Source of the DNA: JADFRG01 sp964590515
Lineage (GTDB): Bacteria; Chloroflexota; Anaerolineae; Anaerolineales; E44-bin32
Direction: 5' to 3'
DNA: 28,493 nt
Assembly: GCA_964590515.1 (NCBI GenBank)
Contig: CAZPZD010000033.1
Coordinates: forward strand, 1 to 28,493
A model generated the notes under the pieces. The model worked only from the letters and a program-made list of their open reading frames with translations, had not been told where the DNA came from and did no database searches. Positions 1-7,877 of the stretch are shown here, piece by piece (position 1 is the stretch's first letter; the number at the start of each line of letters is the position of its first letter). The position numbers and the translations under genes are program-made.

Positions 1-1226
1 GGCGCCTGGCCAGAGGCCAGCCGTTGCTCGATCGGAACCAGCAGACGTTCTTCGCCTCGGCCGCGGCGCTTCAGCCCGGACCGGGCAATCTCGACCAGGC
101 CGGCCAGCAGCCCCGGAGCAGGCTCGGGAGCGCCCAGCCCATCTCGCACCGCGGCCTGTCGGTAGCGGCTCATCGCCAGCCAGGGGTCGTCGCCGAGTGT
201 CCGCGTAACAAGCACTGCGGCCTCTTCCAGCGCCTCGACCCATCCCAGGATGAGCGCATTGGCTGCCATGGACTCACCGGGCGGCTGCTGACAGGCAGGG
301 CGGACCTCGATCGTTGAATGGGCCGCCCGCGCCCGGGCTGAGTTCCAGACATAGTGCTCGTGCCAGAGAAAATATTGGAAGAGCTGCTCGGTGGATGTGC
401 CGCGCTTTCCCTCGGTGGCCAGTACCTCGCTGAAAGGCCGGTTGGCCCGGCGAAACCCGGTTGACTCCGGCAAAACAAAACAGCGAAACTCGGACAGGTA
501 CTGGATCCACTCAGTCGTTGTGTCGAACGGGCGCGGCGGCATCCCATATCGCTGCTCGCCCAGGTCCGCCAGGAATGCTTCACGGCCGGCCTGATATCGG
601 CCGGCTCGCCCCGCGTATACCGACGAGTTGGCACACAGCGCGATGATCGGGCCGGAGAGCAGGTTCATCACGTTGACCGACGGAGGGATCTCGGCCCGGG
701 TGATGTCTACATGCAGCTGGTCGGAGGCAGAGGTCGTCAGGCGAAGCCAGGCTGTTCCTGCCGCCCGGCGGAGGGCCCGGTAGTGACGGCTGGGAGTCAT
801 CAATTGCTGCGAAGCCGGGGTGCGAGGCTGGATACCGAAACCCAACAACTCCATGCCGCGTTCGCTGGCGGCCCCGTTCACCCGAGCAAGCGCCTTGTCG
901 AACCCAGTCTGCAGCTGCCACAGATCATCGTACGGCCCCAGCGACAGCTCAACGGTGCAGCGGCCGACCTCGATGGCCACCATCATTCCCGGCTCGCTCA
1001 CTTCAACCAGCAGACGCCGGCTGTCCGGGTCGTCATATTGCGGGGTGAGGCCGCCTTGGGCCAGCAGCGGTTCCCAGAGCAGGCTGACCTCCCCGGCCCG
1101 GCCGTCGGGCCACACCACCGGAAATTCCGCCTCGCGTCCGACTTTGCGGATGGGGCCCAGGGTCTCTCGGAAGCGTGACTCGTACTGCTCGGCGATCGCG
1201 GCGAGCAGCGGGTCAGAAGGACGCAT
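1..1226 (-). CDS. Glutamate-cysteine ligase family (GCS2-type) carboxylate-amine ligase, 3' end cut by window edge
   Basis: An open frame runs from an ATG at 1226 off the left edge: 408 codons with no stop. The N-terminal third holds a REAEFPVVWPDG stretch typical of the nucleotide and glutamate-binding part of GCS2 ligases. A QLHVDIT segment lies mid-protein, and an EVRPACQQPPGES stretch near residue 325 resembles the family's C-terminal active-site strand. Members join glutamate to an amino group using ATP: cysteine in glutathione or EgtA-type ergothioneine pathways, other amines in some relatives. It overlaps the upstream phosphatase gene by 14 bases, so it is probably the last visible gene of the methylated-amine operon. 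The family call comes from motif recognition. The amine substrate is unknown, and gamma-glutamylation of an amine made by the operon is only a guess. Confidence 0.8.
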   Translation of the reverse strand, partial: MRPSDPLLAAIAEQYESRFRETLGPIRKVGREAEFPVVWPDGRAGEVSLLWEPLLAQGGLTPQYDDPDSRRLLVEVSEPGMMVAIEVGRCTVELSLGPYDDLWQLQTGFDKALARVNGAASERGMELLGFGIQPRTPASQQLMTPSRHYRALRRAAGTAWLRLTTSASDQLHVDITRAEIPPSVNVMNLLSGPIIALCANSSVYAGRAGRYQAGREAFLADLGEQRYGMPPRPFDTTTEWIQYLSEFRCFVLPESTGFRRANRPFSEVLATEGKRGTSTEQLFQYFLWHEHYVWNSARARAAHSTIEVRPACQQPPGESMAANALILGWVEALEEAAVLVTRTLGDDPWLAMSRYRQAAVRDGLGAPEPAPGLLAGLVEIARSGLKRRGRGEERLLVPIEQRLASGQA

Positions 1227-1872
1227 ACTTCTGCGCGTCCGGGATTAGAAGCACCTTCTTATGCTGGATGAGCTTTCGATGCGGGTCGAGATGAAACTGA
1301 TTGAGCTCAAGGTTGAGCAGGTCCACCCGCAGCGAGTCAAAAGGATCCCGCCCCCGGAGCAGGCCATGCAGCTGTTGCATGAATGCCTGATGGGAGGAGA
1401 TCACCAATCGATGGCCCCCGTATTTGGCCAAGAGTTTCTCGAGGAACTGCTCGGCGCGTTGTCGCAGCACTTCGTACGACTCCCCACCAGGGGGATTGAG
1501 CGAGTAGCCGATCTGGTCAATCTGGAGGTAGACGACCTGCGGGAAGCGCTGCTCTACCTGCTGGCGAGTGAGCCCCTCCATTTCCCCAAAGAATCGTTCG
1601 ATGCATAGCGGCTCGATGACGAGCTCGCCTGGTTGGAGCCCAGTCACGATTGTGGCCGTCTCGATTGCCCGCTGCAAAGGCGAACTGATGACGAGGTCAT
1701 ACGGCGTTCCGGCAAACTCGGCCCTGGCCGCTTTGGCCTGTTGGCGGCCCACCTCCAGCAGGGGAACATCGGTATGGCCTCCAACTCGTTTGTCCCGGTT
1801 GAGCTCAGTTAATCCATGACGGATCGTTGAGATCAGCGTATCCCCCTGCGAGAGTTTAGGCTGGGCGATCAC
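1213..1872 (-). CDS. Histidine phosphatase family protein (phosphoglycerate mutase-like)
   Basis: A 219-residue protein of the branch-1 histidine phosphatase superfamily, which removes phosphate from small molecules through a phosphohistidine. Visible residues are the RHG motif (R18, H19), R68 in SSPLQRA, a glutamate in the FFGEMEG segment, and the second catalytic His (H161) in SSHQAF; the usual SHG is SHQ here. I chose the GTG at 1872: it gives a 4-base overlap (1869-1872) with the kinase stop and has a GAGG 10 bases upstream. An in-frame ATG at 1896 would add 8 residues inside the kinase gene. Tight coupling to a choline-kinase-like gene suggests a phosphorylated small molecule as substrate. 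The substrate cannot be read from the sequence. Confidence 0.86.
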   Translation of the reverse strand: MIAQPKLSQGDTLISTIRHGLTELNRDKRVGGHTDVPLLEVGRQQAKAARAEFAGTPYDLVISSPLQRAIETATIVTGLQPGELVIEPLCIERFFGEMEGLTRQQVEQRFPQVVYLQIDQIGYSLNPPGGESYEVLRQRAEQFLEKLLAKYGGHRLVISSHQAFMQQLHGLLRGRDPFDSLRVDLLNLELNQFHLDPHRKLIQHKKVLLIPDAQKYASF

Positions 1873-2780
1873 TGCATGCCCGCCTCGCGGATCCACTGGT
1901 CCCAGCGCGGATCGCTCATCGCCTCGGTGGCTCGCCCGAACCAGAGGTCAGCGTAAGCTTGAAAATCCTCGTCGAGTTTGGAAATCCCGGTCTGGGTCGT
2001 ACCCCACATCGCCTCGTGGACTTCCGACATCGGCCGGAGCAGGCTCACCCGGGCGATTTGTTGGGGCGCCACCTCGCCGAAATAGGCGCGCAGCAGCTGG
2101 CGCAGCTGGTCATCGTTCAGCCGATGGTGGGAGGAGAAGTTGGCCAGGTCGTAGCTGACCTCCCCCATACCGGCATACTCCCAGTCCAGGATTCGGATCT
2201 CGCCCTGTTCGTCGAGAAAATTCAGATTGAGTAGATCGTCATGACATGGGTGGAGAACCGCGGCGCTCTCGCCCAGCCTGTGCTCGACCTGGCGCATCCG
2301 TTGGATGATCCAGTCGAAGTTGTTCGGAAAGTGGCAATTGTGATGGCGTGAGACCTCAGTCAGCATCTCTACCCGACGACACACATTGAATTCCCCGGAG
2401 AGTGGCGGCGCACTTGTGTGGAACGTCCGGATCTTTTCCGCGACCCGCCGCAAGTTCTCAGGCTTGACCATCTCCTCGGGTGGGATCGGGCCACCCTCGA
2501 CAAAACGGGTCACCAGGTACCCTTCCGGTTCGATGAAGTACACCACTTCGGGTGCGATCCCCAGCCTCCCGGCGGCCAGATTGGCCGCGTGCTCGACCTC
2601 CCGCCGGATCCCCAGCAGTTCTGTGTCGGCGCCGGTGATTCGCAGTACGTAGGACTTACCATCGGCATCGATCCGGTAATTCAGGTTCGTGATGCCGCCG
2701 GTGATCGGCGTCGTGTTCAGATTTCCGGCGCCAGCCAGGAAGGGCACCCTTTGGATTGCCTGCTCGAGGGACAGCCCCAT
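1869..2780 (-). CDS. Choline/ethanolamine kinase-like phosphotransferase (APH fold), copy A
   Basis: A 303-residue protein of the aminoglycoside phosphotransferase/choline kinase fold. The N lobe has a GGITNLNYRI nucleotide-binding strand near residues 28-37. The catalytic loop is HDDLLNLN (H180, catalytic D182, N187) and the metal-binding Asp is D199 in ILDWEYAG. The LicA/choline kinase group phosphorylates the hydroxyl of amino alcohols with ATP. It begins 38 bases after the flavoprotein stop with no obvious Shine-Dalgarno and ends in a 4-base overlap with the phosphatase gene. A paralogue at 18020-18928 shares the AYFGE and ISKLD segments. Choline, a methylated ethanolamine or another amino alcohol are likely substrates by family and context, but none is proven. 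Confidence 0.88.
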   Translation of the reverse strand: MGLSLEQAIQRVPFLAGAGNLNTTPITGGITNLNYRIDADGKSYVLRITGADTELLGIRREVEHAANLAAGRLGIAPEVVYFIEPEGYLVTRFVEGGPIPPEEMVKPENLRRVAEKIRTFHTSAPPLSGEFNVCRRVEMLTEVSRHHNCHFPNNFDWIIQRMRQVEHRLGESAAVLHPCHDDLLNLNFLDEQGEIRILDWEYAGMGEVSYDLANFSSHHRLNDDQLRQLLRAYFGEVAPQQIARVSLLRPMSEVHEAMWGTTQTGISKLDEDFQAYADLWFGRATEAMSDPRWDQWIREAGMQ

Positions 2781-2818
2781 TGAAGGATGCTGGGAGGAGC
2801 GCCCGCCGGGTCCCCGGC

Positions 2819-5257
2819 TCAGGCCTTGATCCGCTCCCCTTTCGGATCCCAGAGCGGCTCACGGGCCACCTCGGCCGCAATCCGCTCACCGGTGATCTCA
2901 ATGTCAAGGCGGGTGCCAAACCCCGCGTGCTCGGTGGGCAAATAACCGTAGGCGATGCTTTTGCCGACCGAATAACCGTAGCCGCCGGAGGTGACCCAGC
3001 CGACAACCTGCGAATCTTCGGGGGTTCGGATGGGTTCGTTGCCGATCGCGATCGCGGCCGGATCGGCCAGGATCAGGCAGCGCAATCGGCGGCGCAGACC
3101 CTCCTCCTTCTGGCGGATGAGGGCCGCGCGTCCGATGAATTCGGGCTTGGTCAGGTTAACCGCAAAACCAAGGCCCGCCTCATACGGGGTGTAATCTGGG
3201 CCGATATCGGCGCTCCAGTAGCGATAGCCTTTCTCCAGCCGCAGGGTATCGATCGCCCGGTAGCCGGCGGCCACGAGGCCGTCCGCCTGGCCGGCTTCCC
3301 ACAACACATCCCAGAGCCGCTGCCCGTATTCCATCGAGCAGTAGAACTCCCACCCCAGCTCTCCGACGTAGGTAACCCGGAGGGCGAGGCATGGAACATC
3401 TCCAACCGTAATTGGCCGGGCCGTCATATAGGGAAAGGCCGCAGCCGAGACGTCCTGCTTGGTCACCCGCTCCAGGATGAGCCGGGCCCGCGGACCCCAC
3501 AGCCCGAAACAGGCGTGGCCCCCGGTAACATCCTCGATCGCCACGGATCCGTTTGCCTGCTGATTCATGCGGATCCACGAGTCATCATGCTGACCAAAAG
3601 CGGTCCCGGTCACGATCCGAAAGTGGTCAGGCGCCAGCCGAGTCACGGTGAAGTCGCACTCGATCCCGCCCCGCGGATTGAGCATCGCGGTATAGACCAC
3701 AGTCCCCACCGGGCGGTCGATGTCATTAGCGCACAGCCGCTGCAGCAGATCGACCGCCTCCCGCCCTCGGACATCGAGCTTGCTGAATGAGGTCTCGTCG
3801 AACAGGCCGGCCCGTTCGCGGGTTCCGATGTGCTCAACTCCGATAGCGGGAGACCAATGGTGGCGTGCCCATCCCCGCGGTTCGTGGCCGTGGTCGGCGC
3901 GGGCTTCATAGGGGACAAACCAATTCGGGCGTTCCCAGCCAGTCTTCTCGCCAAATGCGGCCCCAAGCTCGCGCAGCCGCTGATAGGCTGGGGACAGGCG
4001 CAGGTTGCGCGCCGACTCTCGCTCCTCATTCGGGTAGTGGATGTCGTAGTACTTGGAATAGGTCTCGACGGTCCGCGCCACGACATACTGTTGCCCGGTG
4101 TAGTTGGATCCAAAGCGCCGGACGTCCAGCCGCCAGATGTCCCACTCTGGATGGCCTTCAATGATCCACTCCGCCATGGCCTTGCCGAGTCCCCCGGCTC
4201 CCGCGAGCCCGTGGGCGCAGAAGGCGGCTGCGACCCAGAAGCCTCTCACCCCGGTCGGGCCGAGCAGGTATTCTGCATCGGGCGTAAAGCCCTCTGGACC
4301 GTTGATCAGGGTGATGACTTCCGCCCGCTCCAGAGCCGGCACCCGCCGGATGGCGTTCTCCATGAGCGGAGAAAAGCGCTCCCAGTCGGGAGGCAGCAGC
4401 TTGTTGTTGAAGTCGGCCGGGATGCCGTCCAGCCCCCAGGGGGCTGGCGTGCGCTCGTAGCCGCCCGCGACTAGGCCTCCGACCTCCTCCCGGAAATACA
4501 CCAGGTTGTCCGGGTCACGCAGGGTGGGAAAGTCCGGTCGAACCCCATCGATCGGGCGGGTGATCAGATACAGGTGCGCCATCGGAATCACGGGAAGCTG
4601 CACGCCGACCATCGCGCCGATTTCGCCCGCCCACTGGCCGGCGGCGTTCACAACGATCTCCGTGCGGATGTCGCCCTGATCGGTCACGACCCGGTCGACC
4701 CGACCCTCATCAAGCTCGATCGAAGTGACCCGGGTACCGGTATGGAATCGGGCGCCGCGAGCCTTGGCTCCGGCGGCCAACGCCATCGTCAACCCGGTGG
4801 GATCGATGAAGCCGTCGCTCGGCAAATAGACCGCCCCCTCGACCCCCTCGAGGTTCATCAGCGGGAAGAGCTCGAAGGCTTCCTGCGGACTGATCAACTC
4901 CAGAGGCACCCCGAAGGAGCGAGAAACGGCGACCTGTCGTTTGAGCTCCTCGAGGCGGCTGGGCGAGGAAGCCAGGCGCAAGCTCCCCACCTCCCGCCAG
5001 CCGGGGTCATGCCCAGTCTCTTCTTTCAGCCGCCGGTAGAGATCGATGCTGTAACGAATCATCTTGGTCAGGTTGACGTCGCTGCGCAGTTGGCCCACCA
5101 ACCCGGCGGAGTGGAAGGTCGAGCCGCTGGTCAGTTCACTGCGCTCTAGCACGACCACATCCTGCCAGCCCATCAAGGTCAGGTGATAGGCCAGGCTGCA
5201 GCCGCCGACCCCGCCGCCGACGATCACGACCCGGGCCTGGGAAGGGAGTTCAGCCAC
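2819..5257 (-). CDS. Dimethylglycine/sarcosine dehydrogenase-like FAD oxidoreductase with GcvT domain, copy A
   Basis: An 812-residue two-part enzyme, the usual length of bacterial dimethylglycine dehydrogenases. Residues 8-370 form a DAO-type FAD domain with the GGGVGG dinucleotide motif (14-19) and H49 in SGSTFHSAG, the position that covalently holds FAD in mammalian dimethylglycine dehydrogenase. A short FAO-type linker domain follows. The GcvT aminomethyltransferase domain starts near 430 and its C-terminal barrel near 710; GGIECDFTV carries the Asp equivalent to the T-protein catalytic Asp. The family oxidises an N-methyl group and passes the formaldehyde unit to tetrahydrofolate as 5,10-methylene-THF. 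The start is a GTG at 5257, 13 bases after the CBS gene, without a clear Shine-Dalgarno. The exact amine (dimethylglycine, sarcosine or another) is undetermined. Confidence 0.93.
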   Translation of the reverse strand: MAELPSQARVVIVGGGVGGCSLAYHLTLMGWQDVVVLERSELTSGSTFHSAGLVGQLRSDVNLTKMIRYSIDLYRRLKEETGHDPGWREVGSLRLASSPSRLEELKRQVAVSRSFGVPLELISPQEAFELFPLMNLEGVEGAVYLPSDGFIDPTGLTMALAAGAKARGARFHTGTRVTSIELDEGRVDRVVTDQGDIRTEIVVNAAGQWAGEIGAMVGVQLPVIPMAHLYLITRPIDGVRPDFPTLRDPDNLVYFREEVGGLVAGGYERTPAPWGLDGIPADFNNKLLPPDWERFSPLMENAIRRVPALERAEVITLINGPEGFTPDAEYLLGPTGVRGFWVAAAFCAHGLAGAGGLGKAMAEWIIEGHPEWDIWRLDVRRFGSNYTGQQYVVARTVETYSKYYDIHYPNEERESARNLRLSPAYQRLRELGAAFGEKTGWERPNWFVPYEARADHGHEPRGWARHHWSPAIGVEHIGTRERAGLFDETSFSKLDVRGREAVDLLQRLCANDIDRPVGTVVYTAMLNPRGGIECDFTVTRLAPDHFRIVTGTAFGQHDDSWIRMNQQANGSVAIEDVTGGHACFGLWGPRARLILERVTKQDVSAAAFPYMTARPITVGDVPCLALRVTYVGELGWEFYCSMEYGQRLWDVLWEAGQADGLVAAGYRAIDTLRLEKGYRYWSADIGPDYTPYEAGLGFAVNLTKPEFIGRAALIRQKEEGLRRRLRCLILADPAAIAIGNEPIRTPEDSQVVGWVTSGGYGYSVGKSIAYGYLPTEHAGFGTRLDIEITGERIAAEVAREPLWDPKGERIKA

Positions 5258-5270
5258 GTTGGTTAGGGGG

Positions 5271-6083
5271 TCAACTCATCGACGCTTGCCAGACCGAGTC
5301 CGGTCCGGCCATCTCGACGAAGATGTCTGTGGTCGAGAGTACCCCAAGCGGCATGGCGCTGGCATCCTGCGGGTCCACCACGACCAGCCGGTGAATGTGA
5401 TGAACGATCATCCGGTCGATCGCCTCCCGCAGACTGGCGGTTGGCTCGATAGTGATCGGCGGATGCATGACCTCGGAGACGGTGCGGTCTCCGCAGTCGT
5501 CCTCGCAGACTTCCAGCAGATCCCATCCCGTCACCACTCCAAGCGGGTGGCCGGCGGCGCTGACAATCACTATCGAACGAGAGCGGCGTTCGCTCATCGC
5601 GCGGGCCGCGGCATGCAGCGGCATGTCAGCCCGGCAGACGACCAGGGCCCGCGACATGACATCGGCGACGGTCTCTCGACGGGTTGCCGGCCGCGCCAGG
5701 TTGGCCACCAGGTCACCGATCGAGATCACGCCGACCGCCCGGCCCGCCTCAGTCACCAGCAATCGATGGACGTTGCCTGCCCGCAGGCGCCGACTTGCCT
5801 CGGCCACCGGGGCATCGGCCTCGATGGTGTGCAGCGGAGTGCTCATCAGCTCGCCGGCCGTCATCTGGCGCATCGTTTCCAGACTCTCCGGAGTGGCCGA
5901 TAGCCACTCGCCCGTCAACAGGTCAAAGTCCGAAATGATTCCCATCGGCTGGCCGGCCCGATCTGCAACGACCAACGCATGAACTCCCTCTTGAGCGAGG
6001 CGGCGAGCAACCTGTCCCAGCCGGATTTCGGGCGGGCAGGTAATCAAGCCCCGGTGCATCAAATCACGAACGGACTTCCCCAT
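5271..6083 (-). CDS. Four-CBS-domain protein
   Basis: A 270-residue protein made almost wholly of four CBS motifs, roughly residues 3-57, 65-122, 130-187 and 195-265, each with a V.DVM/ELM-type start and a GV(I/V)(S/T)..DL-type end. No enzyme or DNA-binding domain is fused to it. CBS pairs bind adenosyl ligands such as AMP, ATP or S-adenosylmethionine. The ATG at 6083 is preferred because GGGAGGTG sits a few bases upstream. An in-frame TTG at 6122 overlaps the preceding stop (TTGA) and would add 13 residues without good spacing. It lies between the nucleotidyltransferase and the flavoprotein, so it may sense energy or methyl (SAM) status for this pathway; that role is inferred. Confidence 0.9.
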   Translation of the reverse strand: MGKSVRDLMHRGLITCPPEIRLGQVARRLAQEGVHALVVADRAGQPMGIISDFDLLTGEWLSATPESLETMRQMTAGELMSTPLHTIEADAPVAEASRRLRAGNVHRLLVTEAGRAVGVISIGDLVANLARPATRRETVADVMSRALVVCRADMPLHAAARAMSERRSRSIVIVSAAGHPLGVVTGWDLLEVCEDDCGDRTVSEVMHPPITIEPTASLREAIDRMIVHHIHRLVVVDPQDASAMPLGVLSTTDIFVEMAGPDSVWQASMS

Positions 6084-6118
6084 GGAGGCACCTCCCTGCG
6101 TACCGATCCGATGCGAGC

Positions 6119-6910
6119 TCAAACCACCTCGTCAACGTCCTTGTACCACTTCACCCGGTCGCCGACTCGGGCCCTTAGCCGCCAGGCCAGCGTCTTGGGT
6201 TCGGCCTCGATGCGGGCGAGCGCCGCCTCGACCTGGGCTTCTATGTGTTCCTTATTGTGCGCGCTCAGTTGGGGGTAACCGTTGGCCAGAGCGCGGACCT
6301 TACCCAGGTTCATCGTGGTCGTTCTCCACAACCCCCAGTCTCCTGCACACAACCCGGCGATCCGGTCCAGGTTGATCGTCTCGGCATCACCTTTGCCAAG
6401 GGAGTGTTCGAGCAGCAGCATGATCGTGTCGATCACATCCTTCTCGTTGATCTCGACGATCTGCATCTTCTCGAGCAGCAGCTCGGCCAGCGGTAAGGTC
6501 GGGGAGTCCAGTTCCAGGCGTCCTTGCCAGGGAATGACATGGCAGAAGTCAAGTTTTTCGTAGAAGACGTCGACGTGCAGTCCATTGCCAGGGTGCTCGA
6601 AAATGGCCCGGCCGCCTTCCGTGACGACAAAGATCTCCCGGTCCTCCCGGTAGCCAAGGTCGGTCAGGATTCGGGCAACCCCCTTCGCCTGGCGAACGTA
6701 GCCGCCGAAGTCGAGGTCGGTGTAGGCGCGGCCGAGGGCGGCCTGCAGGTAACCATATTGGGGACAGTGAGCGTGGAAGGCCAGCGAACCTAAGAGACGC
6801 AGGGTGACTCCGCCGCTCTCGCTGGCCTCAACAATGCGGCGCACCTCGGCCTCGAAGCGCTGGCGCTCCTGCTGGTCCTGATTGCCCATCCCGATCGCTG
6901 AGGAGCTCAT
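6119..6910 (-). CDS. Nucleotidyltransferase-fold protein, copy A
   Basis: About 263 residues with the DNA-polymerase-beta (NTase) signature: RLLGSLAF (38-45) in place of the usual GG/GS motif, the metal-binding pair D65 and D67 in TDLDF, and the third acidic residue D114 in HVDVFY. These are the residues needed to transfer a nucleotide to a small molecule or protein. A shared C-terminal region (GDWGLWRT, RARVGDRVKWY) also occurs in the paralogue at 19844-20596, defining a local two-member family. The start is uncertain: ATG at 6910 is chosen, ATG at 6889 and upstream starts to 7009 are possible, and none has a strong ribosome binding site. It is first in the minus-strand operon. Related folds include AbiEii-type toxins and antibiotic nucleotidyltransferases; its substrate is unknown. 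Confidence 0.78.
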   Translation of the reverse strand: MSSSAIGMGNQDQQERQRFEAEVRRIVEASESGGVTLRLLGSLAFHAHCPQYGYLQAALGRAYTDLDFGGYVRQAKGVARILTDLGYREDREIFVVTEGGRAIFEHPGNGLHVDVFYEKLDFCHVIPWQGRLELDSPTLPLAELLLEKMQIVEINEKDVIDTIMLLLEHSLGKGDAETINLDRIAGLCAGDWGLWRTTTMNLGKVRALANGYPQLSAHNKEHIEAQVEAALARIEAEPKTLAWRLRARVGDRVKWYKDVDEVV

Positions 6911-7040
6911 GGGGGGTCTCTCGGCTGCCTGGGCGCGATTGTAACCGAAGGACTGAGTCTTGCAGAACTGGTCAGAATCGATCATACTTACACGGCCCCA
7001 TTCGCACAAGACCGCTCAAGTTCCATCACCCGAGGGTCGA
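6911..7040. promoter_or_regulatory. Divergent intergenic region with promoters
   Basis: About 130 bases separate the divergently transcribed nucleotidyltransferase operon and the DeoR gene. It must hold both start regions, and as the spacer beside a DeoR gene it is the natural place for that regulator's operator. No clear inverted-repeat operator could be read by eye. Confidence 0.55.
6960..6988 (+). promoter_or_regulatory. Candidate sigma-70 promoter for the DeoR operon
   Basis: TTGCAG (6960-6965) and CATACT (6983-6988) are separated by exactly 17 bases on the plus strand, a reasonable -35/-10 pair. It would place the transcript start near 6995, about 46 bases before the DeoR start. Predicted by eye only. 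Confidence 0.4.
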
Positions 7041-7865
7041 ATGCAGGTAAGCCAGCCACTGATCCCGGCGCAGCGGCGCCTTCGGATCCGAGAGTTCCTC
7101 CAGCGCCATCAAATTGTGCGCAGCGCGACCCTGAGCGAAATCCTGGGGGTTTCCGAAGCTACCGTCCGGCGCGATTTGGTCTGGATGGAGCGGAAGGGCG
7201 AAGTCGAACGGACCCATGGCGGCGCGCTGCTGACCCAGCGACTGCCCATCGAGCCGGCCTTCGCCTCCAGTGCCCTCGCCCACCCAGATGAAAAGCGGCG
7301 GATCGGAGCGACCGCCGCCGCGCTGGCGGAGCCAGGTGATACGATCTTCGTGAACAGCGGCACCACGACCGCCGAAGTCTTGCGGCAGCTGGGCGCCCGC
7401 GGACTGACCGACCTCACGGTCGTTACCAACAACCTGGCCGCCTCGCTGGAAGTCCGTGAGCCCGGGTTTGAGCTCATCCTGGTGGGAGGTTCCTTTCGGC
7501 CCCGTTCCAATTCGGTATCCGGCCGCTTCGCGGCCGGGATGATCGGCCAGGTCTTCGCTGATAAGGCGTTCATCGGCGTGGATGGCATCAGTCTGCACCA
7601 CGGGTGCACTACCCCGATCAACACCGAGGCCGAAGTCGCCGGTTTGATGATCGAGCGGACCCAGGGTCCGGTGATCATCGTCGCCGATCACAGCAAGTGG
7701 GGGGTCGTGTCCAACTTCGCAGTGGCCCCGCTCTCGAGGGTCAACACCCTGGTGACCGACGAGGGGCTCGCTCCTGAATGGCAAACGGCCTTGCGGGCCC
7801 GCTCGATCGAGGTTCTGATCGCGGCGGCCGAGCGGCCTGACGGATGGGTGCAGGCTGCTCCCTGA
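7041..7865 (+). CDS. DeoR/GlpR-family transcriptional regulator
   Basis: A 274-residue regulator. Residues 10-63 form the DeoR winged helix (RRLRIREFLQ, then LGVSEATVRRDL, then the ERTHGGA wing). The rest is the DeoR C-terminal sensor domain with VNSGTTTAEVLR and the late VADHSKWG segment. This ISOCOT-fold sensor usually binds phosphorylated metabolites, most often sugar phosphates, and the proteins are commonly repressors. The ATG at 7041 is preferred over upstream starts back to 6960 because the HTH begins normally from it and a GAGGG lies just upstream. It diverges from the kinase/flavoprotein operon and precedes the metallophosphoesterase by 12 bases, so it probably controls both directions. 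A phosphorylated amine as inducer would fit the context but is inference. Confidence 0.92.
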   Translation: MQVSQPLIPAQRRLRIREFLQRHQIVRSATLSEILGVSEATVRRDLVWMERKGEVERTHGGALLTQRLPIEPAFASSALAHPDEKRRIGATAAALAEPGDTIFVNSGTTTAEVLRQLGARGLTDLTVVTNNLAASLEVREPGFELILVGGSFRPRSNSVSGRFAAGMIGQVFADKAFIGVDGISLHHGCTTPINTEAEVAGLMIERTQGPVIIVADHSKWGVVSNFAVAPLSRVNTLVTDEGLAPEWQTALRARSIEVLIAAAERPDGWVQAAP

Positions 7866-7877
7866 AATAGAAACGAC

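Noticed and set aside
2756..3790. A 344-codon plus-strand frame opposite flavoprotein A
   Set aside because: Antisense to a well-supported GcvT domain and without any family signature.
6119..6910. Reading the NTase genes as AbiE-type abortive-infection toxins
   Set aside because: No AbiEi-like antitoxin gene neighbours either copy, and both copies sit among the same metabolic families.
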